A stretch of 64,000 bases of DNA, taken from assembly GCA_035326025.1 (NCBI GenBank), contig DAOKYT010000006.1:12470-76469 (forward strand), given 5' to 3'. Positions 26,982 to 36,073 of this stretch are shown one piece after another. This stretch comes from Amarobacter sp035326025 (GTDB lineage Bacteria; Chloroflexota; Dehalococcoidia; Tepidiformales; Tepidiformaceae). The notes beneath the pieces were generated by a model, which saw only the letters and a list, made by a program, of their open reading frames with translations, ran no database searches and was not told the DNA's origin. Each line of letters starts with the position of its first letter. Positions within the stretch are counted from its first letter, which is position 1. The position numbers and the translations under genes are program-made.

Positions 26982-29312
26982 GTGCTGCTGATCGCGCTGG
27001 GGCTGGCGTGGCTGGCGGGATTGCTGCCGGTCGCCGCCTGGTCCGCCCCGTGGTGGACCGGGGCAGCGTGGGTGTCCGCGGTACTGCCGGCGCTGGCCAT
27101 GCTGAACTCCCGGGTACGGTGGCGAGCAGGGCTCGCATTGCTCGCGATGGCGCTCCTGGCCGGGTGGCGGATGTCGAGTTCGGTCGAGGCGGATGTCCCG
27201 GCCATCGCGGGCTTCATCGGCCAGGACGTGGTGATCACGGGCACCGTCCTTTCCGAGCCCGACCCGGGGCCGGTGAGCACGTCGTACGACATCCGCGTGG
27301 ATGAACTGGCGGGGCCCGAAGGGGGCGCTCGCGAAGCGGGTCTCGTGCGGGCATCGTTGCACCAGTACGCGGAACTGCTACCTGGAGACGTGGTCCGCCT
27401 CGAGGGCGAGCTCGGAGACCCACCCGTATTCGATGGATTCGACTACCGCTCGTACCTGCGCCAGCGCGGGGTCTGGGCGACCATCCGGTTCCCGAAGTTC
27501 GAAGTCATGCGCCCGGGCGCCAGCGGGTTCGAGCGTGTGGCCACCAGCGTACGGCTTCGATTGGACCGGTCGCTCCAGCGAGCGCTTCCCGAGCCCCAGG
27601 CTTCGCTGGCGGCCGGGATCGCATTCGGCCGCGACGGCAATCTCCCCGGCGAGGACCAGGAGGCGTTCAACCGCTCGGGGCTCCGGCACCTCGTCGCCGT
27701 CTCCGGTTCCAACGTCAGCCTTGTCGCAGGCGTCACGATGGCGCTCGCACTGCCCGTCGCCGGGAGAAGGAGAGCATGGCTACCGGCGGCGGCAACCATC
27801 GCCGTCTACCTGGTCGCGGCGGGGTTTTCCGCGAGCGTCATCCGCGCCGGCGCGATGGCCGGGATCTACCTGGCTGGCGGTGCCCTTGGGCGTCCCCAGA
27901 GCGGCATGCCAGCGCTCGCCGGGGCATTTGTCGCCATGACGTGGTTCCAGCCGGGCAATGTTTTCGATACGGGCTTCCAGCTGAGCATGGCGGCGACGGC
28001 CGGCCTGCTAACCCTTGGGCCGTGGTTCGACTACGCCCTTGAGTCGGCTGCGGCCCGCCACGGGCTTCCTCTCCCCCGATGGGTCACCCAGGTCGCGGCA
28101 CTGTCGCTGGTGGCAACGATGTGTACCGCTCCCATCATGTGGGCGACCTTCGGAGAAATCTCACTTGTTGGTCCGTTCGCCAATCTGGTTGCCGGGCCGG
28201 TCTTCGTGGTGGCGTTCTGGGCGAGCATCGTGGCGGCCGTGCTGGGAACCGTCTCCAGCGAGCTCGGATGGTTGGCCGGGATTGTGGCCTACTATCCACT
28301 GGCATACCTCCATACCGTGGCGCGGTTTTCGGCGGAGTTGCCATTCGCCTCCGCCGCGCCAGGCCGCGTATCGCCCACGGTGGCGATCGCCGCGTCAGCC
28401 CCGGTGGCAGCGGTTTCGGCGCTCGCGTATCGCTTCTTGCCGCCGGCGAGGCAGGTCCCCCCTCCGCTGGAACGGCGGCGCCGGATGGCGAACCGCATCC
28501 TGGTCGCGGGCGCCTTCGGGTCGGTGGCGATGGCGTTCATCCCCGTCACGCTGCTACCGGTCCGCGGCCCCGGCGAGCTGCGCTTCGACTTTCTCGACGT
28601 TGGCCAGGGCGATGCCATTCTCGTCACCACACCACGGGGCAGGCAGGTGCTGATTGATGGTGGTCCGAGCGCCGCGAGGCTTGCGCAGGAACTGGGCGAA
28701 GTGATGCCGCACTGGGACCGATCGCTTAGCGCGGTCGTGCTCACGCATCCGCAGGAGGACCACATTGGCGGGCTCCCCGGGCTGGCCCGGAGAATGGGGA
28801 CGGGACAGATCTATACCAACGGCCGCGAAAACGACACGCTCACGTTCGAAGTCTTCGAGCTGTGGACGGGCGATGCGACCACGCTGGCACGGGGTGCAGG
28901 ATTCACGCTCGATGGGGTCAGGTTCGACGTATTGTGGCCGCCGCCCGGGTTGGACGCGCGCAATTTGAACGACACGTCGATCGTCCTCATGGTCTCGTAC
29001 GGGGGAATCACGGCGTTGTTCCCGGGTGACATCGAGGCGGCCGCGCAGGGCCAGATCGCGGGGCAGGGCCCGCCGCACGCCACCATCCTCAAGGTGCCGC
29101 ATCACGGTTCGAAGACAAGCGACCCCGCCTTCCTCGGCGATGTTGGCGCAGCGGTGGCGGTCATCCAGGCCGGGGCCGGCAACCGTTACGGTCATCCTCA
29201 CGATGAGACGCTTGGCGCCCTGGCGGGCAGCCGGGTGTACCGTACTGACCAGGATGGCCGGGTCACCATATCCACGGATGGCACCACGATTCGCGTGTCG
29301 ACCGAGCGGTGA
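26982..29312 (+). CDS. comEC: ComEC/Rec2-family DNA uptake channel
   Basis: 776 residues from a GTG. N-terminal hydrophobic helices and an OB-like DUF4131 domain lead into the Competence channel domain (LAAGIAFGRDGNLPGEDQ, FNRSGLRHLVAVSGSNVSL). The C-terminal third is a metallo-beta-lactamase fold (FLDVGQGDAILVTTP, LTHPQEDHIGGLPG, KVPHHGSKTSD). ComEC carries single-stranded DNA across the membrane in natural transformation. No other competence gene is in the window. Confidence 0.92.
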   Translation: MLLIALGLAWLAGLLPVAAWSAPWWTGAAWVSAVLPALAMLNSRVRWRAGLALLAMALLAGWRMSSSVEADVPAIAGFIGQDVVITGTVLSEPDPGPVSTSYDIRVDELAGPEGGAREAGLVRASLHQYAELLPGDVVRLEGELGDPPVFDGFDYRSYLRQRGVWATIRFPKFEVMRPGASGFERVATSVRLRLDRSLQRALPEPQASLAAGIAFGRDGNLPGEDQEAFNRSGLRHLVAVSGSNVSLVAGVTMALALPVAGRRRAWLPAAATIAVYLVAAGFSASVIRAGAMAGIYLAGGALGRPQSGMPALAGAFVAMTWFQPGNVFDTGFQLSMAATAGLLTLGPWFDYALESAAARHGLPLPRWVTQVAALSLVATMCTAPIMWATFGEISLVGPFANLVAGPVFVVAFWASIVAAVLGTVSSELGWLAGIVAYYPLAYLHTVARFSAELPFASAAPGRVSPTVAIAASAPVAAVSALAYRFLPPARQVPPPLERRRRMANRILVAGAFGSVAMAFIPVTLLPVRGPGELRFDFLDVGQGDAILVTTPRGRQVLIDGGPSAARLAQELGEVMPHWDRSLSAVVLTHPQEDHIGGLPGLARRMGTGQIYTNGRENDTLTFEVFELWTGDATTLARGAGFTLDGVRFDVLWPPPGLDARNLNDTSIVLMVSYGGITALFPGDIEAAAQGQIAGQGPPHATILKVPHHGSKTSDPAFLGDVGAAVAVIQAGAGNRYGHPHDETLGALAGSRVYRTDQDGRVTISTDGTTIRVSTER

Positions 29313-29318
29313 GGCGCT

Positions 29319-29347
29319 TTGCGCGGCAGACGCGCCCGCCGTACGGT
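29319..29347 (+). promoter_or_regulatory. Putative promoter of rph
   Basis: TTGCGC (29319-29324) and TACGGT (29342-29347) are 17 bases apart, right after the comEC stop. The TACGGT -10 is also used by the SRP RNA gene. It would give a leader of about 40 bases to the rph GTG. Confidence 0.45.
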
Positions 29348-29393
29348 AGCCTGCGGGCCACGGCCCCAACACCTCACCGCTGGAGCTCCCACA

Positions 29394-30110
29394 GTGACCA
29401 CCCGTATCGATGGGCGCCGCCCCGACGCGCTGCGCCCGGTGCATCTCGCCACCAATGTCCTCGATTTCGCGGAGGGGAGCTGCCTGGTCGAGTTCGGGCG
29501 GACACGTGTGCTGTGCGCGGCCAGCGTCGAAGACCGGCAACCGCCCTTCCTTCGGAACACGCAAAGCGGGTGGGTCACGGCGGAGTACTCCATGCTCCCC
29601 AGGGCGACGCACACCCGCAGCCAGCGCGAGGTCGAACGTGGACGCCCCGGGGGACGCACGCAGGAGATCCAGCGGCTCATCGGCCGGGCGCTCCGCGGCG
29701 TGGTCGACCTCGAGATGCTGGGGCCACGCACGATCACACTCGACTGCGACGTGCTGCAGGCCGACGGGGGAACGCGGACAGCGTCGATCACGGGTGCATA
29801 CGTCGCATTGAGCCTCGCCATCCGCAAGCTCGCGGAGGCGGGTGTCCCGGCCACCGCGATCCAGTCGCCAGTGGCGGCGGTGTCCGTCGGCATCGTGAAG
29901 GGTGTCCCGATGCTGGACCTGTGCTACGAGGAGGATTCGACCGCCGAGGTCGACTTCAACGTGGTGATGACCGGCGGCGATGAGTTCGTCGAACTCCAGG
30001 GCACGGCCGAGGGCAAGCCGTTCAGCCGTTCAGCCATGGACGCGCTGCTCGACCTGGCGCGCCAGGGCATCCTGGAGCTCTTCGAGAAGCAGAAGTCCGC
30101 GATAGGCTGA
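29394..30110 (+). CDS. rph: Ribonuclease PH
   Basis: 238 residues, the exact length of E. coli RNase PH. This phosphorolytic 3'-5' exoribonuclease trims tRNA 3' ends. R.DGRRPDALRP at the N-terminus, GWVTAEYSMLPRATHTRSQRE, RTQEIQRLIGRALRGVVDL and DCDVLQADGGTRTASITGA are family blocks. The start is the GTG at 29394 after TGGAG; the longer frame begins at the promoter. Confidence 0.95.
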   Translation: MTTRIDGRRPDALRPVHLATNVLDFAEGSCLVEFGRTRVLCAASVEDRQPPFLRNTQSGWVTAEYSMLPRATHTRSQREVERGRPGGRTQEIQRLIGRALRGVVDLEMLGPRTITLDCDVLQADGGTRTASITGAYVALSLAIRKLAEAGVPATAIQSPVAAVSVGIVKGVPMLDLCYEEDSTAEVDFNVVMTGGDEFVELQGTAEGKPFSRSAMDALLDLARQGILELFEKQKSAIG

Positions 30111-30115
30111 GCCGG

Positions 30116-30445
30116 TCAGGCGATATAGTGGCCGAGGAACATGCCACCCAGGATGTGCAGGTGGCCGTGCTCCTGGCTCTGCATGGCGTCGAAACCGAAA
30201 TTGGAGACCAGGCGAAAGCCCCCGGGGCATAGCTGCCGCCCGATCTCGGCGGCGATGCGGCCAATCTTGCCGATGTGGTGTTCCCAGAGCTCGGCCTGCG
30301 TCGTGTGCTCCTTCGTCATTGCCAGGAGCATGACCGGAACCCACCGCAGGATGTTCTGGATGACGATGATGTCCTCGTCTTCGTAGACGACGTTCGCAGG
30401 CTCTTGCCCGGCTACAATGTTGCAGAAGACGCAATACGGACGCAT
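30116..30445 (-). CDS. HIT-family nucleotide-binding protein
   Basis: A 109-residue HIT protein. The N-terminus CVFCNIVAGQEPANVVYEDED and the catalytic triad EHGHLHILGG (H-x-H-x-H) are those of the HINT/HIT group, nucleoside phosphoramidate or dinucleotide hydrolases. CxxC near the N-terminus may bind zinc. It converges on rph with five bases between the stops. A promoter with TATGAT lies 11 bases before the ATG, so the message is nearly leaderless. Confidence 0.9.
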   Translation of the reverse strand: MRPYCVFCNIVAGQEPANVVYEDEDIIVIQNILRWVPVMLLAMTKEHTTQAELWEHHIGKIGRIAAEIGRQLCPGGFRLVSNFGFDAMQSQEHGHLHILGGMFLGHYIA

Positions 30446-30456
30446 GGGGTCGGACG

Positions 30457-30485
30457 ATCATAGGTTCGGCCTGTTCCTTGAACAA
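30457..30485 (-). promoter_or_regulatory. Putative promoter of the HIT gene
   Basis: Minus-strand TTGTTC (30480-30485) and TATGAT (30457-30462) are separated by 17 bases. TATGAT is one base from the -10 consensus. Confidence 0.55.
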
Positions 30486-30512
30486 ACCGTCTCCACCATC
30501 GAGGGAGTGTGA

Positions 30513-31802
30513 ATGCCCCAGTTCCTGCCATTTCGCGGGCTCCGCTACACCGCCAGCGCGGGTCCGCTGAGCGAATTGCTCGCCCCGCCATACGACGTCA
30601 TCACGCCGGCCCAGCAACAGGCCCTGGCGGCCCGGAACCCCCACAACGCCGTCCACCTGGAGCTCGCCGAGGGCGGCGAGGACCGCTACCGGCGCGTCGC
30701 TGGCCTGCTCGCCGAGTGGCTACGCGACGGCACCGTGCGCCGGGACTCGTCCCCTATGCTTTATGTCTATGAGCAGGAGTTCATCGAAGAGGGACACGTC
30801 TTTATGCGCCGGGCGCTCATCGCCGCCGTGGAGGCACAGCCCTGGGACGAAGGGGCGGTGAAGCCGCACGAATACACGATGTCCGGCCCGAAAGAGGACC
30901 GCCTCAAGCTCCTGCAGGCGACCGGGGTCCAGTTCAGCCCGGTGTTCATGATTGCCCGTGACCGGGCCGGCCGGCTGGCGGCCTTCCTGCACTCGGCCAT
31001 CGTGAGCCGGCCCCCCGACGCCACCGCAACCACCATCGACGGCGACCACCACCGGTTCTGGGCCATCGAGGCCGGGACCTTTGAGATGCGCCAGGTCGCT
31101 CCGTTGCTGGGCGAGTCGTTCTACATTGCCGACGGGCACCATCGCTACGAAACCGCGGTCAGCTACCGGGACTGGCGCGCCGGGCAGGAAGAGCTCCCGC
31201 GCGACCACCCGGCCCGGTTCGCCATGACCGCGATCGTCGCTGCCTCCGACCCTGGCCTGGTCATCCGGCCAATCCACCGGATGGTGCCCCGGACGGCGCC
31301 AGCCGATTGGCGCGAGCGGCTGGGCGGCGCCTTCGCGGTGACCCACGTGAAGCTGGTGGGCAATGCCGGGGAGCGCGCGGCCGAACTGGCGGCCCTCCTC
31401 GCCGGGGCGCCCTGCAACATCGTCGCGCTCGGGCTCGAACCCGGCCAGGTGCATCTTCTCTGCCGGCAGGGCGGTGCCAGGCTTGCCGGGAACGTCCCGG
31501 CCGGGCGGAGCGAGGCCTGGGCATCGATTGCCCCCAATGTGCTGCGCTACGGCGTCCTGGAGCCGCTCTGGGACATCTCTGATGACGACCTTCGCGCGGG
31601 CGTCGTGGAGTATTCGCACGACACGCAGGAAGTGTTGGAGTTTCTCGACGCTCACCCCGGCTCGACGGCGTTCCTGCTCAACCCGGTCACGATCGACTCC
31701 GTCATGGCCCTCGCGGACCAGGGCGAGCGGATGCCGCAGAAGTCGACGTTCTTCCATCCGAAGCTCGGGACCGGGCTGGTCTTCCATCCGCTCAACCCGT
31801 AG
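30513..31802 (+). CDS. DUF1015 family protein
   Basis: 429 residues matching DUF1015 throughout: FRGLRYTAS, LLAPPYDVITPAQQ near the N-terminus, FMRRALIAAV, FYIADGHHRYETAVSYRD in the middle and TAFLLNPVTIDSVM, MPQKSTFFHPKLGTGLVFHPL at the end. Family members include an archaeal kinase acting on free serine, but most are uncharacterised and I do not assign an activity. GAGGGAG precedes the ATG. Confidence 0.88.
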   Translation: MPQFLPFRGLRYTASAGPLSELLAPPYDVITPAQQQALAARNPHNAVHLELAEGGEDRYRRVAGLLAEWLRDGTVRRDSSPMLYVYEQEFIEEGHVFMRRALIAAVEAQPWDEGAVKPHEYTMSGPKEDRLKLLQATGVQFSPVFMIARDRAGRLAAFLHSAIVSRPPDATATTIDGDHHRFWAIEAGTFEMRQVAPLLGESFYIADGHHRYETAVSYRDWRAGQEELPRDHPARFAMTAIVAASDPGLVIRPIHRMVPRTAPADWRERLGGAFAVTHVKLVGNAGERAAELAALLAGAPCNIVALGLEPGQVHLLCRQGGARLAGNVPAGRSEAWASIAPNVLRYGVLEPLWDISDDDLRAGVVEYSHDTQEVLEFLDAHPGSTAFLLNPVTIDSVMALADQGERMPQKSTFFHPKLGTGLVFHPLNP

Positions 31803-31808
31803 CGGCCT

Positions 31809-32513
31809 TCAGGCCTCGGGATCGACCGGTTCGGCCTCGAAGAGGTATCCGATGCCCTGCAGGGTCTTGATGATCCGGGGGTTCGAGGGAGTGTCTTCGA
31901 GCTTGGCGCGAAGGCGGGAGACCCAGACGCGCAGGTATTGGAGGTCGTTGCGATATTCCGGCCCCCAGACCTTGGTGAGCAGCTCGGTGTTGAGCATGAC
32001 CTTGCCCGTGTTGGCTGCCAGGTGTTGCAGCAGCAACCACTCGGTGCGGGTGAGCGCCACGGGTTCGCCGGCCTTCCGCACCAGTCTGCGCGTGAGGTCG
32101 ATCTCGACATCGCCGGCCTTCACCACCCGTTCCACATCCTGGGAAAGGACCCGGCGCATGACGGCGCGAACGCGCGCGCCCAGCTCGTCCGGGTTGAAGG
32201 GCTTGACGATGTAGTCGTCGGCGCCCAGCTCAAGGCCGCGGACCTTGTCGGTATCCTTGTCCCTGGCGCTAACCAGGAGCACCGGAACATTGGAGCGCTC
32301 CCGGAGCCGTCGCATGACTTCGAGCCCCGAGGCGCCGGGCATCATGATGTCGAGCAGGATCACATCCGGCCGGTGCTCCTCAGCCATCGCGATCGCCGAC
32401 TCGCCGTCGCTGGCGGTGATAACCCGGAAGCCCTGCGCCGAGAGTTCGAGCTTCATGAGGCGGAGGATCCCGGCTTCGTCATCGACAACCAGTAACAGCG
32501 GTTCCGCGGTCAT
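31809..32513 (-). CDS. OmpR/KdpE-type response regulator
   Basis: 234 residues. The receiver has the full phosphorylation set: Asp11-Asp12 (VVDDE), Asp55 (LLDIMMPG), Ser82 and Lys104 (VKPF). The winged helix (LTRTEWLLLQHLAANTGKVM, LRVWVSRLRAKLED, IIKTLQGIGYLFE) is of the KdpE/OmpR class. It is coupled to the histidine kinase upstream by an ATGA overlap, forming a two-component pair. No kdpFABC genes are nearby, so potassium sensing is not implied. Confidence 0.92.
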   Translation of the reverse strand: MTAEPLLLVVDDEAGILRLMKLELSAQGFRVITASDGESAIAMAEEHRPDVILLDIMMPGASGLEVMRRLRERSNVPVLLVSARDKDTDKVRGLELGADDYIVKPFNPDELGARVRAVMRRVLSQDVERVVKAGDVEIDLTRRLVRKAGEPVALTRTEWLLLQHLAANTGKVMLNTELLTKVWGPEYRNDLQYLRVWVSRLRAKLEDTPSNPRIIKTLQGIGYLFEAEPVDPEA

Positions 32514-34237
32514 GCATCGAGTCCTTCCTCGTTGTAAGGGGGCAGGCTAAACCCAACTTCGAGCCCGCCGCCGTCTCGTGGGCGGGCCCATACCTGGCCG
32601 GACATGGCTTCGACCAGTCTCTTGCAGACGGCAAGCCCAAGGCCCGCACCGCTCGCCAGGCGAGCGGTCCGGTCGGACCGGTAGAAGCGCTCGAAAATGC
32701 GATCGGCTTCCCCGGGGGGCACCCCGAACCCCCGATCGAGGACCGCCACCTCGGCCCCGCCGGGGCAGGCGCGGATCACAATCTCGATCGGGGCGCCCGG
32801 CGGGCTGTACTTGACAGCATTTCCGACAAGGTTCCGGAGGATGTGTTCGATGTAGCCGGGTTCGCCCGCCACCGCCTCCGGCTCGCCCTCGACCGCGAGG
32901 GTCACCTCGCGACCCTGGCCCGGAACGAGGCCCGGGAGCATCGCCGGAAGCAGGCGTTGCAGAAGGACGGGTTCGATCGCGACCTCATGGTCGAGTTCGG
33001 CGCGTGAAAGGGCGAGGAGGTTCTCCAACATCCGCGAGAGCCGCTCCGACTCACGCTCCACATCCCGCAGGATGCCATCGGCCGTCTCACGGTCGATCGC
33101 CTGGCCGCGAGAGCGAAGCACCCGCGCCCCGCCGTGGATGACCGTGATCGGGGTTCGCAACTCGTGCGACATGAGGCCCAGGAACTCGTCCTTCGCGTCG
33201 TTCGCCTTGCGCGCCGCGGTGTAGAGGCGCGCATTGTCGGCCGAGATGGCAGTCCGGCGGGCGAGCTGCAGGGCCAGCTCGTAGTCGTCGTCGCCAAACG
33301 GAGCGGAGTCGCCCACGCGGAGGAACGACATGACGCCAAGGACCTGGTCACGGGCGATCATCGGCGCCACGACGAGCGACCGCGGGCGGACCTGCCGCAG
33401 CGCGGCGACGGCGTTCCCGTCGCCGGCCTGGAATTCCCGGAGGAACTCCTCGCCGATCTCTCTCAGATATACACCGCCGGAACTCGCGATGGCCGCGCGA
33501 GCGGCTTCGCTGGTCCCCTTCCGGTCCCGGGCGAGGGCGTCGAGGGCCGCGATGGCCGTGCCGATCTCCTCGCGGGCATACGCGGTCGCAACTCGCCGGA
33601 GGGCCTCGCCCTCCACCAGGTCGATGGTGCAGCCATCCGCAAAACGGGGGACGACCAGACCGGCCACGGAGGTGAGCGTGCTATCGAGGTCGAGCGACGC
33701 GTTCAACTCGACTCCCGCATCGGCGAGCACCCGGAGCGCTTCGTTCGCGCGGCGGGCATCGGATTCGCGCTCCTGGGCCGCAGTTTCGCTGGCCACGAGC
33801 CGGGTCACCGCGGCGCGGAGGCGCCCGCCGAGGACGGCGATGACGGCGCCTTCGAACAGGAAGGCAGCGCCGACAACGAGATCTTCGCCGCCGATGCGCG
33901 GCTCCAATGCAGGGGGCACAAACAGCCACTCGCCAACGACCAGGAGCGCCACCGTGGCCATCAGCGCTGGACCCGTGCCCGCGAAAAGCGCGACGAGAAT
34001 GACCGCGCCCATGAACACGATAAACGTCGGCGCGAGGTCTTCGAGCGTGACCTGGAGGACAGCCCGGATCGCCACCACCAGGGCGACCGCGAGCGCGCCA
34101 ACCAGGTAGCCGCGCTGGTGGTCGCTGATTTCCGGTGCGGTGACCCACCTGATGAGCCCCTGCACACGTTCGACGGCCGGCTGCTGTGCTACGCGTTGCA
34201 CCTCTCGATGGTAGGCGCCCGGCGATCGCTCCGCCAA
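32510..34237 (-). CDS. Sensor histidine kinase with KdpD-like membrane and GAF domains
   Basis: 575 residues. Four membrane segments (about 45-140, DUF4118-like, as in the KdpD C-terminal half) are followed by a GAF domain (170-345), a HisKA domain with His358 (LMSHELRTPITVIHGG) and a HATPase with N box NLVGNAVKYSP, G1 DRGFGVPPGEADRIF and G2 GAGLGLAV. It lacks the KdpD N-terminal and USP domains. It autophosphorylates and passes phosphate to the overlapping regulator. fumC ends 18 bases upstream, so co-transcription with fumC is possible. Confidence 0.9.
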   Translation of the reverse strand: MAERSPGAYHREVQRVAQQPAVERVQGLIRWVTAPEISDHQRGYLVGALAVALVVAIRAVLQVTLEDLAPTFIVFMGAVILVALFAGTGPALMATVALLVVGEWLFVPPALEPRIGGEDLVVGAAFLFEGAVIAVLGGRLRAAVTRLVASETAAQERESDARRANEALRVLADAGVELNASLDLDSTLTSVAGLVVPRFADGCTIDLVEGEALRRVATAYAREEIGTAIAALDALARDRKGTSEAARAAIASSGGVYLREIGEEFLREFQAGDGNAVAALRQVRPRSLVVAPMIARDQVLGVMSFLRVGDSAPFGDDDYELALQLARRTAISADNARLYTAARKANDAKDEFLGLMSHELRTPITVIHGGARVLRSRGQAIDRETADGILRDVERESERLSRMLENLLALSRAELDHEVAIEPVLLQRLLPAMLPGLVPGQGREVTLAVEGEPEAVAGEPGYIEHILRNLVGNAVKYSPPGAPIEIVIRACPGGAEVAVLDRGFGVPPGEADRIFERFYRSDRTARLASGAGLGLAVCKRLVEAMSGQVWARPRDGGGLEVGFSLPPYNEEGLDA

Positions 34238-34255
34238 CCAGGGGCCGGCCCGGCA

Positions 34256-35647
34256 TCATTTACCGGTCATGCGGCGGACATCGAGCAGGCGGTCGAGCTC
34301 CTGGGCGGGGAGGCCGAGGCGCTCGGCCGCCACCTGCCGCACGGTACGTCCGCTGGCGAGGGCTTCGTTCACGATCGTGGCGGCACGGTCGTAGCCGATG
34401 ACCTCGGCCAGCGGGGTGGCGATGCTGAGGCCCTGCTCCACGCTTTCGGGCCCGCGGGTGGTAGCCTCCAGGCCATCAATGCATTTCTCCGCGAACACCG
34501 CCGACGCCGCCGAGAGCAGACTGATCGATTGGAGCAGTGCCACGCCGGCGACCGGGAGCATCGTGTTCAACTCGAAGAACCCCCACTGGCCCGCCATCGC
34601 GACAGTGGCATCGTTGCCGGCGACGCGGGCTGCGACCTGGACGACCGCCTCGGGTACCACGGGGTTTACCTTGCCCGGCATGATGGAGCTGCCCGGCTGA
34701 AGGGCGGGTAGCACGAGCTCGCCGAGGCCGGCCCGCGGACCACTGCCCATGAGCCGGATATCGTTCGCAATTTTCACGAGCGAGATCGCAACGGTGCGGA
34801 GCTGGCCGCTCGACTCGACCAGCGCGTCGATGGACGACTGGGCCTGGAAGTGGTTCGTGGTCTCGACGAGTTGCACCTTTTCGCGCTCGGAGACGTAGGA
34901 GAGCACGCGCCCGGCGAATTCCGGGTGGGTGTTGACACCGGTGCCGACTGCGGTGCCGCCGAGGGCCACTTCGCGCAGCGCCTCGCCGGCAAGGGTGACG
35001 CGCCTGCGGGCACGCTCGACCTGGCCGGCGTACCCGCGGAACTCCTGGCCCAGCCGGATGGGCGTCGCGTCCATCAGGTGCGTCCGCCCGGTCTTCACGA
35101 TGGAGTCGAACTCCACGGACTTCCGCTGGAGTGACGCCTCGAGCCGGTAGAGGCCCGGCAGGAGCCGCTTGCGGATCTCGGTCACGGCGGCCAGGTGGAT
35201 CGCCGTGGGGATAACGTCGTTCGAGGACTGGCCGCGATTCACGTGGTCGTTCGGATGCACCGGCGAATACACGCCGCGAGGGCCAGCGCCGAGGAGTTCG
35301 TTGGCCCGGTTCGCGATGACTTCATTCGCATTCATGTTGGTCGAGGTGCCCGAGCCCGTCTGGAAGACATCGACGATGAACTGCTCGTCCCAATCACCTT
35401 TGGCGACTTCTTCGGCGGCGGCCTGGATGGCGTTGGCCAGCTCAGCGGGGATGAGCCCGAGGTCGCGGTTGGCGCGCGCCGCGCCCGCCTTCAGCATGCC
35501 AAGGGCGCGGATAAGGGCCCGGGGAACGCGTTCGCCCGAAATGGGGAAGTTCGCGGCCGCCCGGGCGGTATCGATGCCGTAGTAGGCGGCCAGGGGAACC
35601 GGATACTCGCCGAGGGCGTCGTGTTCGATGCGGGAGTTGGTGGTCAT
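34256..35647 (-). CDS. fumC: Class II fumarate hydratase
   Basis: 463 residues of the fumarase/aspartase superfamily, interconverting fumarate and malate. GSGTSTNMNANEVIANRA, VHPNDHVNRGQSSNDVIPTA, KTGRTHLMDATPIRLGQEF and the signature GSSIMPGKVNPV are present. The spread of residues suits FumC better than aspartate ammonia-lyase, but aspartase is not excluded. A TACAGT hexamer (35655-35660) seven bases before the ATG suggests leaderless transcription. With acn and icd elsewhere in the window it completes part of the TCA set. Confidence 0.85.
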   Translation of the reverse strand: MTTNSRIEHDALGEYPVPLAAYYGIDTARAAANFPISGERVPRALIRALGMLKAGAARANRDLGLIPAELANAIQAAAEEVAKGDWDEQFIVDVFQTGSGTSTNMNANEVIANRANELLGAGPRGVYSPVHPNDHVNRGQSSNDVIPTAIHLAAVTEIRKRLLPGLYRLEASLQRKSVEFDSIVKTGRTHLMDATPIRLGQEFRGYAGQVERARRRVTLAGEALREVALGGTAVGTGVNTHPEFAGRVLSYVSEREKVQLVETTNHFQAQSSIDALVESSGQLRTVAISLVKIANDIRLMGSGPRAGLGELVLPALQPGSSIMPGKVNPVVPEAVVQVAARVAGNDATVAMAGQWGFFELNTMLPVAGVALLQSISLLSAASAVFAEKCIDGLEATTRGPESVEQGLSIATPLAEVIGYDRAATIVNEALASGRTVRQVAAERLGLPAQELDRLLDVRRMTGK

Positions 35648-35675
35648 ACCGGCCACTGTAGCAAAGCTGTTCTTG

Positions 35676-35704
35676 TTGAACGGGGGGTGCCCGGGGCATA
35701 GACT
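35676..35704 (+). promoter_or_regulatory. Promoter of the tRNA-Val/Leu/Arg cluster
   Basis: TTGAAC (35676-35681) and TAGACT (35699-35704) at 17-base spacing, ten bases before the first tRNA nucleotide. This is the best-spaced promoter of the window and reads only into the tRNA genes, diverging from fumC. Confidence 0.65.
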
Positions 35705-35714
35705 GAGGGTTCGC

Positions 35715-35791
35715 GGGCGGTTAGCTCAGATGGTTAGAGCGCGTCGTTCACACCGACGAGGTCACTGGTTCGAGTCCAGTACCGCCCACCA
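35715..35791 (+). tRNA. tRNA-Val (anticodon CAC)
   Basis: GGGCGGT pairs with ACCGCCC in the acceptor. The anticodon stem CGTCG/CGACG encloses TTCACAC, giving CAC. TTCGAGTC is in the T arm, and CCA is encoded. First of three tRNA genes in one transcript. Confidence 0.97.
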
Positions 35792-35851
35792 GGCCACCGC
35801 GAACCGGCTCCGGTTGAACGCTCCCCCCCGCGGGCTGATAATGGCCTGAGT

Positions 35852-35938
35852 GCCGAAGTGGCGGAATGGCAGACGCGCTACGTTCAGGGCGTAGTGTCCT
35901 TCACGGGCGTGTGAGTTCAAATCTCACCTTCGGCACCA
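35852..35938 (+). tRNA. tRNA-Leu (anticodon CAG)
   Basis: A class II tRNA of 87 bases with a long variable arm. Acceptor is GCCGAAG/CTTCGGC. The anticodon stem CTACG/CGTAG encloses TTCAGGG, giving CAG. CCA is encoded. Confidence 0.97.
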
Positions 35939-35951
35939 CGTTCTCTCGTAT

Positions 35952-36027
35952 GCGCCCGTAGCTCAGGGGATAGAGTGTTGGGTTGCGGACCCAAAGGTCG
36001 GAGGTTCGAATCCTCCCGGGCGTACCA
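35952..36027 (+). tRNA. tRNA-Arg (anticodon GCG)
   Basis: Acceptor GCGCCCG/CGGGCGT with a G-T end pair, T arm GGAGG/CCTCC, encoded CCA. The anticodon stem TTGGG/CCCAA encloses TTGCGGA, so the anticodon is GCG. Most bacteria read CGN arginine codons with an ACG (inosine) tRNA instead. Confidence 0.94.
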
Positions 36028-36040
36028 TGGCAGTTGAGCG

Positions 36041-36070
36041 AAAAGCCCCGTCGGCAAGGCGGGGCTTTTT
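36041..36070 (+). terminator. Bidirectional rho-independent terminator
   Basis: AAAAGCCCCG (36041-36050) pairs with CGGGGCTTTT (36060-36069) around a nine-base loop and continues into T. It ends the tRNA cluster on the plus strand; the flanking A run lets it also serve the exchanger gene on the minus strand, whose stop is at 36074. Confidence 0.85.
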
Positions 36071-36073
36071 GTG

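Noticed and set aside
31809..34237. KdpDE potassium-sensing system
   Set aside because: The kinase lacks the KdpD N-terminal and USP domains, and no kdpFABC genes are present.
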